In this document: positions 25,762 through 34,747 of the stretch, one piece after another
Layout of the letters: the number at the start of each line of letters is the position of its first letter
Numbering within the stretch: position 1 is the stretch's first letter
Source: an uncultured Collinsella sp.
GTDB lineage: Bacteria > Actinomycetota > Coriobacteriia > Coriobacteriales > Coriobacteriaceae
Direction of reading: 5' to 3'
Length of the DNA stretch: 43,339 bases
NCBI GenBank assembly: GCA_900545665.1
Contig: UQZU01000015.1
Span: 1 to 43,339, forward strand
The notes under the pieces: model-generated
Told to the model about the DNA's origin: nothing
The model's input: the letters and a program-made list of their open reading frames with translations, nothing else
Databases searched by the model: none
Made by a program: the position numbers and the translations under genes

Positions 25762-28593
25762 CTACTCCCCCAGCAGGGCCTTCTCGGGCGTGATGGGCAG
25801 CGAGCGAACCTGATGTCCGGTAGCGTGTGCCACGGCCGAGGCAACGGCGGCGAGCGGCGTGTTGATGACGACCTCGCCGATCGACTTGGCGCCAAACGGG
25901 CCCGTTGGCTCGTAGCTCGGCTCAAAGGCAACGCGAATGCTGCCGATATCCAGGCGCGTGGGAAGCTTGTAGCTCATAAAGTTGCCGGTGCGCAGGCGGC
26001 CGCGGTCGTCGTGTTCGACAATCTCGTAGAGCGCGTGACCGATACCCTGGGCAATGCCGCCCTCGGCCTGGACGCGCGCGAGCGCCTCGTTGATCACAGT
26101 GCCGCAGTCAACGGCCGCCGCATAGTCCACCACAGTCACCTTGCCGGTGGCCTTGTCGACCTCGACCTCGGCAATGCCGGCCATAAACGGCGGAGGCGAA
26201 ACGGGCAGGCAGGCAGAGGCATGCGAGGTGAGCGCGTCGCCGCCCGCGATGTTCTTGACACACAGGTTGGCAAAGTCGCGCAGCGTGAGGTAGCGGTTCT
26301 GCTCACGCGCGGCGCGCTCGTCGGACAGTCGCACGTACTGACCATCGAAGACCACATCGGCGGTGTCCACATCCCACATCTGAGCGGCCTTGGCGCAGAT
26401 CTTCTCACGCAGCTCGGTCGCGGCGTTCTTGGCGGCAAGGCCCGTCACGTACGTACCCGAGCTCGCGTACGAGCCGGCGTCAAACGGCGACACATCGGTG
26501 TCAACGCCGCGCACCACGATCATCGAACTCTCCACGCCCAGCTCCTCGGCGGCAATCTGCGCCAGGATCGTGTCGACGCCCATGCCGTTATCGGTGGCGC
26601 CGGTGCCGATGGTAATGAAGCCGTCTTCCTCCAGGCGCATGTCGATGCCGGCGATATCCACGTTGGAAATGCCCGAGCCCTGCATGGTGAGCGCGCAGCC
26701 CAGGGCGCGCACGCGGTCGCCCAGGTCGACGGCCAGCGGCTTGTCGCGCCAACCGATCATGTCCATCGCGCGCAGCAGGCAGCGGTCGAGTGCGCAGGCG
26801 TTGAGCTTCTCGTTGTAGTACTGCGGCATGATCTCGCCCTCACGCACAATGTTCTTAAGGCGCAGGTCGGCGGGGTCCATGTGCAGCATGTCGGCGAGCT
26901 CGTTGACGGCGCTCTCCACGGCAAACTGGCCCTGGGTGGCACCGTAGCCGCGATACGCGCCGCCGCGGTTAGTGTTGGTGTAGACGGCGTCCCAGCTAAA
27001 GCGGCTCGCCTTCACATGGTTGTAGATGGGCAGGCTCTTGTGGCCCGAAAGACCAATCGTCGTGGTAGCATGCTCGCCGTACGCGCCGGCGTTGGACAGC
27101 GTATGCAGGTCGATGGCCGTGATGGTGCCGTCGTTCATGGCACCCAGCTTAACGGTCATCTGCATCTGGTGGCGCGAGTTGCCGGCGGTGATGGTCTCCT
27201 CACGGGTGTAGCAGCAATAGCTCGGACGGCCGGTCTGCTGGGTGACGAACGCCACGAAGATCTCGCAGCAGCCCGTCTGCTTGGAGCCAAAGCCGCCGCC
27301 GATGCGCGGCTTAATGACCTGCACCTGCGACTGCGGAATGTCGAGCGACTGCGCGACCATGCGGCGCACGTGGAAGGGCACCTGCGTCGAGGTGGTCACC
27401 GAGATACGACCGAACGCGTCGGTTGTCGCGAAGGCACGGAAGGTCTCCATGGGCGCGGTCTGCGTGGCCTGGCTGGTGTAGGTGCGGGTGAAGACGATGT
27501 CGCTCTGGGCGAACGCCTCGTCAAGGTTGCCAAAATCGCTGGTACCGCTGCACACCAGGTTGCGCGGAACGTCGCCGCCCTGCGGGAACATAAAGGTCAC
27601 GTCGCCCTCGGGGTGGACCACGATGTCGTTATCGAGTGCCTGGGTAAAGTCGAGCAGCGGCTCGAGCACCTCATAGTCGACCTTGATGAGCTTGAGCGCC
27701 TTGTCGGCGGCCTCCTCGCTCTCGGCGGCGACGATCGCCACCTCCTCGTTTTGGTAACGGACGAGGTTCTCGAGAATCAAGCGGTCGTAGGGACTCGGCT
27801 GCGGATAGCTCTGGCCAGCGATGGTAAAGCGGCGCTTGGGCACGTCCTCGTAGGTGTAGACGCCCACCACGCCGGGAACCTTCAGGGCGCGCGACGTATC
27901 GATGGAGCGAATCTTGGCGCGGGCATACGGGCTGCGCTTGAGCTTGACGATCAGGGCGCCGGCGGGCACCATGTCGCCCGTGTAGACGGGACGACCCTCG
28001 AGCAGGGCCTTCGAGTCCTTCTTGGGCTGCTTGTGGGTAATCTGCTTGTACGCGACGCCGTCGGAGCTCGTGTCGTTGACGGGCAGCTCGGGCATCTCGA
28101 AGCCCACCTGCACGCCGGACTCGTTGAGAAAGCGCACGATGGCGCGCAGCTGGCTCTCGTAGCCGCTGCAACGGCACAGGTTGCCGGCGAGCTGGCGCGA
28201 TAGCTCCTCACGCGTGGCAACGAGGCTCGGGTCCTCCTTGGCGGCGCGGGCGAGCGCCAGCACGTTCATGATGAGGCCGGGGGCGCAAAAACCACACTGC
28301 TCGGCGCCTTCGGCAGCCATTGCGCGGGCGAGCGCCTCAGACTCGGCCTTGAGGCCCTCGAGCGTGGTGATGGAGCGGCCCTCAACACGGGCGGCGGGAA
28401 CCGAGCAGCTCAGTACCGGGTCGCCGTCGAGCCACACCGTGCACAGGCCGCAGTTGGTGGTCTCGCAGGCGCAGCGCACCGACGCGCAGCCCTGCTCGCG
28501 CAGCAACGCAAAGAGCATGGTATCGGGGGCAATCTGAACCTTGACCTTACGGCCGTTGAGCGTAAAGGAAAGATCGATGAGTTTGGCAGCCAT
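25762..28593 (-). CDS. Molybdenum hydroxylase, fused [2Fe-2S] and molybdopterin subunit (xanthine dehydrogenase family)
   Basis: A 943-residue cytoplasmic enzyme that hydroxylates a heterocycle such as xanthine. Residues about 1-85 are a plant-type ferredoxin (CETTNCGLCTVWLDG, then PVLSC). About 95-150 is the second [2Fe-2S] domain (CGFCAPG and CRCSGY). From about 190 the molybdopterin domain runs to the end: PRIGGGFGSKQ, RGGAYRGYGATQ, and GAKSIGEVVINTP with the catalytic glutamate. The fusion and the 940-residue length resemble selenium-dependent molybdenum hydroxylases, a tempting match because selenium genes lie a few kilobases upstream. The substrate cannot be read. It overlaps the FAD subunit stop by 1 nt (TAATG), so it is coupled to it. 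Confidence 0.88.
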   Translation of the reverse strand: MAAKLIDLSFTLNGRKVKVQIAPDTMLFALLREQGCASVRCACETTNCGLCTVWLDGDPVLSCSVPAARVEGRSITTLEGLKAESEALARAMAAEGAEQCGFCAPGLIMNVLALARAAKEDPSLVATREELSRQLAGNLCRCSGYESQLRAIVRFLNESGVQVGFEMPELPVNDTSSDGVAYKQITHKQPKKDSKALLEGRPVYTGDMVPAGALIVKLKRSPYARAKIRSIDTSRALKVPGVVGVYTYEDVPKRRFTIAGQSYPQPSPYDRLILENLVRYQNEEVAIVAAESEEAADKALKLIKVDYEVLEPLLDFTQALDNDIVVHPEGDVTFMFPQGGDVPRNLVCSGTSDFGNLDEAFAQSDIVFTRTYTSQATQTAPMETFRAFATTDAFGRISVTTSTQVPFHVRRMVAQSLDIPQSQVQVIKPRIGGGFGSKQTGCCEIFVAFVTQQTGRPSYCCYTREETITAGNSRHQMQMTVKLGAMNDGTITAIDLHTLSNAGAYGEHATTTIGLSGHKSLPIYNHVKASRFSWDAVYTNTNRGGAYRGYGATQGQFAVESAVNELADMLHMDPADLRLKNIVREGEIMPQYYNEKLNACALDRCLLRAMDMIGWRDKPLAVDLGDRVRALGCALTMQGSGISNVDIAGIDMRLEEDGFITIGTGATDNGMGVDTILAQIAAEELGVESSMIVVRGVDTDVSPFDAGSYASSGTYVTGLAAKNAATELREKICAKAAQMWDVDTADVVFDGQYVRLSDERAAREQNRYLTLRDFANLCVKNIAGGDALTSHASACLPVSPPPFMAGIAEVEVDKATGKVTVVDYAAAVDCGTVINEALARVQAEGGIAQGIGHALYEIVEHDDRGRLRTGNFMSYKLPTRLDIGSIRVAFEPSYEPTGPFGAKSIGEVVINTPLAAVASAVAHATGHQVRSLPITPEKALLGE

Positions 28594-29507
28594 TAGCGCA
28601 CCTCGCTAGAATCGACGCCGGGCACGCGGCGGCAGGAATACTCGTCCGTGGCAAACTTGGGGACCTGCACGGTCTCGAGCTCGCGGGCAAGCGCGGCCGA
28701 AAGCTCGATGCCGGCGGCGCGGCGCACGGCCTGAATCGCCAACGGGGCCGAGATGCGGCGGCGGTAGTCTGCCGAGCCCCACAGGTTGGTGCCGTAGCTC
28801 AGCGCGCGCACAGATGCGGCCAGGGCGCGAAGCTCGTCCTCGGAAGGCTGCTCGGCAGTAAGGCGACATGCCTCGCCCTGCAGCAGGGTCGCGCGCAGCG
28901 GGCGGGCACCCACGGTGACATGCCAGGTGTTATCCCACCAGGCAGCGGTGACGTTGAGCGAGGGGAAGTCCGTCGCGGCCTTGCGCACGGCCTCGTAGCT
29001 TGCGCGATAGTCGTGCTTAACGACCACGACGTGCTCGATCACGTCGCGCACGTAGCCCATGTCCACGAACTCGGCGAGCGGCACGCGACCGGCGCCCGTC
29101 AGCTCAACATAGGAATCGAGCGCCAGGAAAGCCGAGAGCACGTCCGAGAAGCCAAAGCGGCCGTAGATGCTGCCGCCCACCGTGGCGGTATTGCGCAGCT
29201 GCACGCCCACGATATCGTGGACGGCGAACTCAAAGACATGGTTGACAAGCGCGTTGAGCTCGGCATGGCGCTCGAGCTGGCGCAGGGTGCACATGGCGCC
29301 GATGCGAAACTCGGTCTCGGTCTCCTCGATCTGATCGAGTCCGCAGGCCGAAAGGTCAATCGCCGTCGCCACGCGACGCGAACCCAGGCGCATCCAGATG
29401 CCGCCGCCCACAATCTTGTTGTTGCGGTTCTTCTGTAAGAGCTCATAGGCTTCGGCCGCGTTTCCAACACGGACGTAGGTACCGAACTTGAGCACGTTCT
29501 CCCCCAT
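28593..29507 (-). CDS. Molybdenum hydroxylase FAD-binding subunit
   Basis: A 304-residue flavin subunit that takes electrons from the [2Fe-2S] centres of the partner gene. NNKIVGGGIWMRLGSRR is an altered form of the first FAD loop (AGGT in many homologues). LRNTATVGGSIYGRFGFSDVLSAFLAL is the classic second FAD motif. The C-terminal part (ISAPLAIQAVRRAAG) matches the CO-dehydrogenase flavoprotein C-terminal domain. The start at 29507 is the only good methionine. It is first in the two-gene operon, whose order (FAD subunit, then fused Fe-S/Mo subunit) is common in anaerobes. Confidence 0.85.
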   Translation of the reverse strand: MGENVLKFGTYVRVGNAAEAYELLQKNRNNKIVGGGIWMRLGSRRVATAIDLSACGLDQIEETETEFRIGAMCTLRQLERHAELNALVNHVFEFAVHDIVGVQLRNTATVGGSIYGRFGFSDVLSAFLALDSYVELTGAGRVPLAEFVDMGYVRDVIEHVVVVKHDYRASYEAVRKAATDFPSLNVTAAWWDNTWHVTVGARPLRATLLQGEACRLTAEQPSEDELRALAASVRALSYGTNLWGSADYRRRISAPLAIQAVRRAAGIELSAALARELETVQVPKFATDEYSCRRVPGVDSSEVR

Positions 29508-29587
29508 CTCTTCACTTGTCCAGTACTTTTAAGTGTACCAAACGAGGGGCCGCACACCGTTTTAGGACAAAATCCACCCACCCATAC

Positions 29588-29660
29588 ATAACTTGCGGTG
29601 ATATACGGACTGATTAGCCGTTCTGGGGCGCTAAACAGTCCGTATTTCACCGCAAGTTAT
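29588..29660. repeat. 63-bp palindromic repeat, copy 4 (arms extended to 28 bp)
   Basis: The core is 29593-29655 (TTGCGGTGATATACGGACTG to CAGTCCGTATTTCACCGCAA). Here the arms continue outwards as ATAAC/GTTAT. It lies between the molybdenum hydroxylase promoter side and the gdhA terminator. Confidence 0.9.
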
Positions 29661-29678
29661 GAGGAGTCCTCCGGGATA

Positions 29679-29711
29679 GAAAAGGCTCCCAGCCAGATAG
29701 CTGGGAGCCTT
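29679..29711 (-). terminator. Terminator of gdhA
   Basis: AAGGCTCCCAGC/GCTGGGAGCCTT, 12-bp stem with a 6-base loop, followed on the minus strand by TTTTC. Confidence 0.9.
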
Positions 29712-29735
29712 ATCAATGCTATGTCGAGCGAAGAT

Positions 29736-31091
29736 TTAGCAGACGCCCTGGGCGAGCATAGCGTCGGCGACCTTCAGGAAGCCGGCGATGTTGGCACCCA
29801 TGACAAAGTTGCCCTCCTGGCCGTACTCCTTGGCGGTGTCGTCCACGTTGTGGAACATGCCGCGCATGAGCTGCTCGAGCTTGCCGTCGACCTCCTCGAA
29901 GGTCCAGGACAGGTGCTCGGCGTTCTGGCTCATCTCCAGGCCGGACACGAGCACGCCACCGGCGTTGGCAGCCTTACCGGGCATAAAGGCGACGCCGTTC
30001 TCCTGGAAGTAGGTCGTGGCCTCGATGGTCGTGGGCATGTTCGCGCCCTCGCCGACTACCTTGCAGCCGTTGGCGACAAGCGCCTGGGCGTCCTCGAGCA
30101 GCAGCGTGTTCTCGCGAGCGCAGGGCAGCGCGATATCGCAGGGAAGCTGCCACACGCCGCGGCCGTCGCCCTCGTGCCACACGGCGTTGGGTTTCTCGTC
30201 GACGTACATAGCGAGCGTAACGCCCTTGTCGTGGCCGGAGCGCTTCTTGTTGTAGATGTGCTCGAGCACGGTGTAGTCGATGCCGTCGGGATCCTCGACC
30301 CAGCCGTGGGTGTCGGAGCAGGCGAGCACCTTGCCGCCGAGCTGGGTTACCTTCTGGACCGCGTAGATGGCGACGTTACCGGAACCGTGAACGACGACGT
30401 TCTTGCCCTCGAAGGAGTCACCGCGGCTCTTGAGGTACTCGTCCACAAAGTAGGCCAGACCGTAACCGGTGGCCTCGGTACGGGCGAGCGAGCCGCCAAA
30501 GGAGAGGCCCTTGCCGGTAAGAACGCCGGTCCACTCGTTGGTCAGGCGCTTGTACTGACCGAACAGGTAGGCAACCTCGCGGCCGCCAACGCCCAGGTCG
30601 CCGGCGGGAACGTCGGTGTTGGGGCCAATGTGGCGATAGAGCTCGGTCATGAAGGACTGGCAGAAGTGCATGATCTCGTTGTTGGACTTGCCCTTGGGGT
30701 CAAAGTCGGAGCCGCCCTTGCCGCCGCCCATGGGAAGGGTGGTCAGGCTGTTCTTGAGGATCTGCTCCAGACCCAGGAACTTGAGCATACCCAGGGTGAC
30801 CGTCGGGTTAAAGCGCAGGCCGCCCTTGTAGGGTCCAATGGCAGAGTTGAACTCGACGCGGTAACCGCGGTTGACCTGAACCTTGCCCTGGTCGTCGACC
30901 CAGGGAACACGGAACATGACGATACGCTCGGGCTCGACGAGGCGCTCCAGCAGGGCGGCCTCCTCGTACTCGGGGTGGGCGTCGAGCGCCGGCTGGATGG
31001 TGCCGAGGATCTCGGTCGCGGCCTGGATGAACTCAGGCTGCTCGGGATAGCGGGCCTTGAGCTCGTCGAGAACTTTCTGCGTGTAGCTCAT
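29736..31091 (-). CDS. gdhA: NADP-type glutamate dehydrogenase
   Basis: Interconverts glutamate with 2-oxoglutarate and ammonia; a 451-residue hexameric enzyme of the usual length. KGGLRFNPTVTLGMLKFLG is the substrate domain, and PMGGGKGGSDFDPKGKS holds the catalytic lysine loop. VVHGSGNVAIYAVQKV is the Rossmann cofactor motif, and GEGANMPTT is typical of family I. The start at 31091 is preceded by GGAGGAAGC; the open frame further up has no site. It stands alone with its own terminator. A possible -10 (TATTAT) is at about 31165-31170. Confidence 0.95.
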   Translation of the reverse strand: MSYTQKVLDELKARYPEQPEFIQAATEILGTIQPALDAHPEYEEAALLERLVEPERIVMFRVPWVDDQGKVQVNRGYRVEFNSAIGPYKGGLRFNPTVTLGMLKFLGLEQILKNSLTTLPMGGGKGGSDFDPKGKSNNEIMHFCQSFMTELYRHIGPNTDVPAGDLGVGGREVAYLFGQYKRLTNEWTGVLTGKGLSFGGSLARTEATGYGLAYFVDEYLKSRGDSFEGKNVVVHGSGNVAIYAVQKVTQLGGKVLACSDTHGWVEDPDGIDYTVLEHIYNKKRSGHDKGVTLAMYVDEKPNAVWHEGDGRGVWQLPCDIALPCARENTLLLEDAQALVANGCKVVGEGANMPTTIEATTYFQENGVAFMPGKAANAGGVLVSGLEMSQNAEHLSWTFEEVDGKLEQLMRGMFHNVDDTAKEYGQEGNFVMGANIAGFLKVADAMLAQGVC

Positions 31092-31305
31092 GCTTCCTCC
31101 AATTGATGGAAAAGAAAAGTGTCGTTCGAGGCGCCCCATGCGCCGCGAGCTTTATCGAGTATGAATAATATCGCACTGTTGCAGCAAAGTTTCGCATAAG
31201 CCGACGAGCAGATGTTTCGTTTTGATTACGATGCAGGTAGAAGCGTTTTTGAGCACCCGACGCACAAATCGCGTGTTTCGAAGCTGTTTCGTCCACGTGT
31301 TCCAA

Positions 31306-31340
31306 ACCACCACATTGGGGACAGGCACCTTTGTGGTGGT
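31306..31340. repeat. 35-bp hairpin with GGGACAGG loop (type 2 repeat)
   Basis: ACCACCACA and TGTGGTGGT form a 9-bp stem around a 17-nt loop, TTGGGGACAGGCACCTT. Stem length, loop length and 13 of 17 loop positions match the hairpin at 9196-9230, although the stem sequence differs. It sits just after the DUF3343 gene stop on the minus strand and may end its transcript. Confidence 0.6.
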
Positions 31341-31348
31341 GTTGGTAG

Positions 31349-31744
31349 TTAGAGGACGAGCTGGTGGTAGTCGGCGGGGGTTATGCGGCCTTCGGTGGCA
31401 GCGCGGAAGGCGGCGAGGGCATCGCCGGAGAACGGCATGGCCCAGCACAGGCCGCAACCCGCGGTGATGGAGCCGGGCAGCGGCATAATGCGCCCGGGCA
31501 CGTCAGCATCCAGGCACAGCTGCTCGCATTCCATCACATCGAAGGTGCTATCGAACGAAACGATGATCTTGCGCTCGTGGTCGAGGGCATCACCGGACGG
31601 GCCTTCGCGGTGTGCCTCACGATACGCCGCGGCGGCCGCTTCCTCTTCCGCAGTATGTCCACAGCCACCGCAGCCACAGGTACAGGGCTCGGACCCAACG
31701 CAAGTGCAAGGCTCTCCCGTATCGGGACAAATATCGTGAGACAT
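31349..31744 (-). CDS. DUF3343 protein (putative Se/S carrier-like) with Cys-rich N-terminus
   Basis: A 131-residue protein. The C-terminal 75 residues (KIIVSFDSTFDVMECEQLCLDADVPGRIMPLPGSITAGCGLCWAM) match DUF3343, a small domain proposed to carry selenium or sulfur. The conserved cysteine is in TAGCGL. The first 31 residues are unusual, with eight cysteines in CPDTGEPCTCVGSEPCTCGC, resembling a metal-binding tail. It is 15 nt downstream of mobA on the same strand and near selA/selB/tRNA-Sec, which supports a role in selenium supply or in maturing molybdenum enzymes. The carrier function is inferred from family and context only. Confidence 0.75.
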   Translation of the reverse strand: MSHDICPDTGEPCTCVGSEPCTCGCGGCGHTAEEEAAAAAYREAHREGPSGDALDHERKIIVSFDSTFDVMECEQLCLDADVPGRIMPLPGSITAGCGLCWAMPFSGDALAAFRAATEGRITPADYHQLVL

Positions 31745-31759
31745 GGCAACTCCAATCGT

Positions 31760-32392
31760 TTAGGCGAGTAACTCGGCCGCCGCAAACTCCTCGGGCGTAT
31801 TGACGTTCTCGAAGCAGAGCGTGGAGCCCGCGGCCTTAACGATCTGCGGCTCATCCATATAACCGGCCTGAACGCGATTAATCAGCCAGCGAATGCGCTG
31901 ACGATCGCAGGCGAGCAGCTCTTGGGCGACCGGCGCACACGCGTCACGGCGCCAGACGGCACAAAGTGGCTCAATCCCCCGCTCCTCGCGCGGCACGCAC
32001 ACGTCGAGCGCCTCAGCCTCGACACAGCCGGCAAGGGCACCGATTAGCTCCGAAGAGACAAACGGCATATCACAGGCGACGATAGCCACGAGAGGCAGCC
32101 GGGCCGCAGTCAACGAGCTCGCGATGCCGCGCATGGCGCCCGCCGGCCCCTCAAGGTCCGACACTATTCGCGGCACCAGACCGCCAAACGTGCGCTCCTC
32201 AAGATAGGCAAGCTCGCTGGGGCGCGAAGTCGTCACGACCAACTCGCCGGCAACTGTCGCTAGCCGACCCAGCACGCGCTCGATGAGCGGTTCGCCGCAA
32301 AACGTCATGCGCGCCTTATCGCGGCCCATGCGTGAGGACAGCCCGCCCGCTTGGACGACGCCAGAAAGATCGGCCCGTCTTACGGTAGTCAT
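31760..32392 (-). CDS. mobA: Molybdenum cofactor guanylyltransferase
   Basis: Attaches GMP to molybdopterin, making the bis-MGD cofactor needed by formate dehydrogenase-type enzymes; 210 residues. SGVVQAGGLSSRMGRDKARM is the nucleotide-binding signature and ACDMPFVSSELIGAL holds the metal-binding aspartate. CFENVNTPEEF is the usual C-terminal motif. The start at 32392 has GGAGGTG 9 nt upstream. The open frame continues into the tRNA-Sec gene but is not coding there. It lies between tRNA-Sec and the DUF3343 gene, and serves the bis-MGD enzyme encoded upstream at 36278-38395. Confidence 0.88.
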   Translation of the reverse strand: MTTVRRADLSGVVQAGGLSSRMGRDKARMTFCGEPLIERVLGRLATVAGELVVTTSRPSELAYLEERTFGGLVPRIVSDLEGPAGAMRGIASSLTAARLPLVAIVACDMPFVSSELIGALAGCVEAEALDVCVPREERGIEPLCAVWRRDACAPVAQELLACDRQRIRWLINRVQAGYMDEPQIVKAAGSTLCFENVNTPEEFAAAELLA

Positions 32393-32482
32393 ACGGCAAA
32401 ACACCTCCATCGGCATGCTCGAAACCCGGTGCACGAAGCTAAATACCGCCGCCGAAATAGCGGCACTACGAAAAGCTCGTGC

Positions 32483-32538
32483 AAAAACAAAACAGCGCCT
32501 TTGCGGCACGCAGCAAGACCGCGAGCACAAAAGCGCTG
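32483..32538 (-). terminator. Terminator of tRNA-Sec
   Basis: CAGCGC/GCGCTG with further pairing of the flanking TTTG/CAAA, followed on the minus strand by TTTTGTTTTT. Confidence 0.8.
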
Positions 32539-32546
32539 GTAGCGTG

Positions 32547-32643
32547 TGGCGGGAACGTATGTGAATCGAACACATCCAAGACGTTTTGCACGCCTCGCAA
32601 CGGTTTTGAGGACCGCGGAGCCCACCGGAGCCCATCCGTTCCC
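32547..32643 (-). tRNA. selC: tRNA-Sec (anticodon UCA), CCA encoded
   Basis: GGGAACG at the 5' end pairs with CGTTCCC, then G and CCA; 97 nt, longer than any standard tRNA. The anticodon loop CCTCAAA gives UCA, which reads UGA. The extended variable arm (GCGAGGCGTGCAAAACGTCTT region) and GTTCGATTC T-arm fit selenocysteine tRNA. It is about 140 nt from selB on the same strand. Confidence 0.95.
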
Positions 32644-32702
32644 AAGTGCGGCGGTATTTTACCAAACCGAAACGGCTCTATCCCAAAAAGACGAGCAAGA
32701 AG

Positions 32703-32765
32703 TTGCGGTGGAATAGTTCCTGCTTAGGCTGCAAGACCCCAAAAACAGGAACTATTTCACCGCAA
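32703..32765. repeat. 63-bp palindromic repeat, copy 5 (covaried arms)
   Basis: TTGCGGTGGAATAGTTCCTG to CAGGAACTATTTCACCGCAA. The ends match the other copies, but CGGA/TCCG in the middle of the arms is replaced by GTTC/GAAC on both sides, so pairing is kept. It lies 14 nt after the selB stop. Confidence 0.9.
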
Positions 32766-32779
32766 CTGATAAGGGTGGC

Positions 32780-34747
32780 CTAGCGCAGGGACCTCAGGCC
32801 GCCGGCCTCCTTGTCGAGCACAGTAAAGCGCACGGCATCCAGGTGCTCTAAGATGCTGATGGCGCGTTTGCGCGACACGCCCAGGGCCTCGCGCAGCACG
32901 CTCGTAGTGGCAGCGCCCCCGGCTGCCTCAATGGCGGCGGCGACGAGCTCGCGCGCATGGGCCTCGGCGGCAGCGGACAGGGCAACGTCGCGCTCGACCT
33001 TAACGATCGAGCGGTTGAGCGAAAGCTCGCGCAGGGCACGCGTCATGGTGTCGCGGCCGAGCTGCAGCTGTTCGCCTACCTCGGGAAGCGCCGGTGCATC
33101 CAGGCCAGCCTCGTCAAGCAGCGCGACGATCCGCTCGCAAGCCTCTCGCACCACGCGTGCCGCCGCGGCGGCCGAATGCGGATCGAATACCTCGGCGCCC
33201 TCGGCGGCGCACACGCCACGCGAGCAGCCCTCGGCAATCAGAGCCGCGGCAACGCCATCATCAGCGGCAGGCCACGCAGCATGGGCAACGGCGCCAGGCG
33301 TAAAGCCCGTCTCCTTGGGAGCCGCCGCGTGCATGGCCGACAGGGTCGCCGCCAATGCATCCATCGCGGCGTCGAGCACCACGGCATCCGCCAGGAGGTC
33401 CGCATCGCCCGCGGCAAGCTTGCGAACGGAGCCCTGCGCCACCAACCCGCGCAGTGCGGCATCGACCTCGCCGATACCAAGATCCAAAGCCTCGGCAACA
33501 TCAACCGCCGTAACCGGCAGCGTCTGCAACGCCAGCCAAGTGCCCACACCTCCCGCGATATCGCCGGACTCGAGCGCCGCATACAGCGCACGCTCCCCTT
33601 CAGCAAGCTCGCGCGAGCGACGGCAGCGCGAAAGCAGCACGCGCCCGCCGCCAATAAGCATCACGGGCGAATAGGACAGCACCACGACATGGTCCCCGGC
33701 GCGTAGCGGCAGCGAGTTTTCCAAGCGCACCTGAACATTACGGGTCTCGCCCACCGCCATGGGGGCCTCGCCCTCCATGAACATGATGCGACCGACGACC
33801 TCAGCCGTACCCGCCATCACATGCACGCGCGTGCCCGACTCGAGCACGCGCGGCTTGGCTCCCTCGCGACCCAGATACGTAAACGTCATCATAAAGCGCA
33901 ACGTCTGACCAAAGCGGTCCGCCACGCCCAGCATCTCGCCACGGTCAAGCGCCGAGACACCGTCACCAACCAGGTTGAGCGCCACGCGTTGCCCAGGCAG
34001 CGCGCGCGGCGTATCGCCATGCACCTGAATCCCGCGGACACGGCAGACCGCGCGCGACGGCAGCGCGACGAGCTCATCGCCCACCGCAACCGGCGCATCG
34101 TGCAGCGTTCCCGTCACGACGGTGCCGGCGCCCTTGATCGTAAAGCAGCGGTCAATCGGCAGGCGCGGCGCGGCATCGCTCCGCTCGGCACGCTCGCGAC
34201 AGGTATCCCAGCAGACACCCACCTGCTCGTCGAGCACCGCAAGCAGCCCGTCAATCCCCTCGCCCGTCTTAGACGACACGGGCACAATTGGCGCGCCCGC
34301 AAACACAGTACCCGACAAAAAGTCATCGACATCGAGCTCGGCCAGATCAACCATCTCGCTATCGGCCAGGTCGCACATCGTCAGCGCGACCACCATGTGC
34401 GTAACGCCCAGCAGCTCCAGCACATGCACGTGCTCGCGGGTCTGCGGCATCACGCCCTCGACGGCCGAAACCACCAGCACGGCAACGTCGATGCCCGTCG
34501 CACCCTGCACCATGGCGCGCAGGTAATGGGCATGCCCCGGCACGTCGACCAGGCCGACGATCTTGCCACTCGGCAGCGCCAGCTCGCCAAAGCCCAGCTC
34601 CACGGTCATACCGCGACGGCGCTCGACCTCAAGACGGTCGGGATTCTTGCCGGTCAACGCCTCGATCAGTGCCGACTTACCGTGGTCGACGTGGCCCGCC
34701 GTGCCAACGATAACGGGACACTCCACCAGCGCTTGAACCTCACTCAT
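32780..34747 (-). CDS. selB: Selenocysteine-specific elongation factor
   Basis: Brings Sec-tRNA to UGA codons that have a SECIS hairpin; 655 residues. GTAGHVDHGKSALIEAL is the P-loop of the EF-Tu-like GTPase domain, with VDVPGHAHYLRAM as the G3 region and TMCDL in place of NKxD, and further beta-barrel domains follow. The C-terminal 250 residues hold four winged-helix SECIS-binding repeats (for example GRDTMTRALRELSLNRSIVKVERDVA and TTSVLREALGVSRKRAISILEHLD). The start overlaps the selA stop by 4 nt (ATGA), so the two are translationally coupled. tRNA-Sec is just downstream. selD is not in the window and must be elsewhere. Confidence 0.95.
   Translation of the reverse strand: MSEVQALVECPVIVGTAGHVDHGKSALIEALTGKNPDRLEVERRRGMTVELGFGELALPSGKIVGLVDVPGHAHYLRAMVQGATGIDVAVLVVSAVEGVMPQTREHVHVLELLGVTHMVVALTMCDLADSEMVDLAELDVDDFLSGTVFAGAPIVPVSSKTGEGIDGLLAVLDEQVGVCWDTCRERAERSDAAPRLPIDRCFTIKGAGTVVTGTLHDAPVAVGDELVALPSRAVCRVRGIQVHGDTPRALPGQRVALNLVGDGVSALDRGEMLGVADRFGQTLRFMMTFTYLGREGAKPRVLESGTRVHVMAGTAEVVGRIMFMEGEAPMAVGETRNVQVRLENSLPLRAGDHVVVLSYSPVMLIGGGRVLLSRCRRSRELAEGERALYAALESGDIAGGVGTWLALQTLPVTAVDVAEALDLGIGEVDAALRGLVAQGSVRKLAAGDADLLADAVVLDAAMDALAATLSAMHAAAPKETGFTPGAVAHAAWPAADDGVAAALIAEGCSRGVCAAEGAEVFDPHSAAAAARVVREACERIVALLDEAGLDAPALPEVGEQLQLGRDTMTRALRELSLNRSIVKVERDVALSAAAEAHARELVAAAIEAAGGAATTSVLREALGVSRKRAISILEHLDAVRFTVLDKEAGGLRSLR

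Noticed and set aside
32393..32665. Long N-terminal extension of MobA
   Set aside because: It runs through the tRNA-Sec gene and its terminator; MobA's nucleotide-binding motif starts right after the Met at 32392, which has a good ribosome site.
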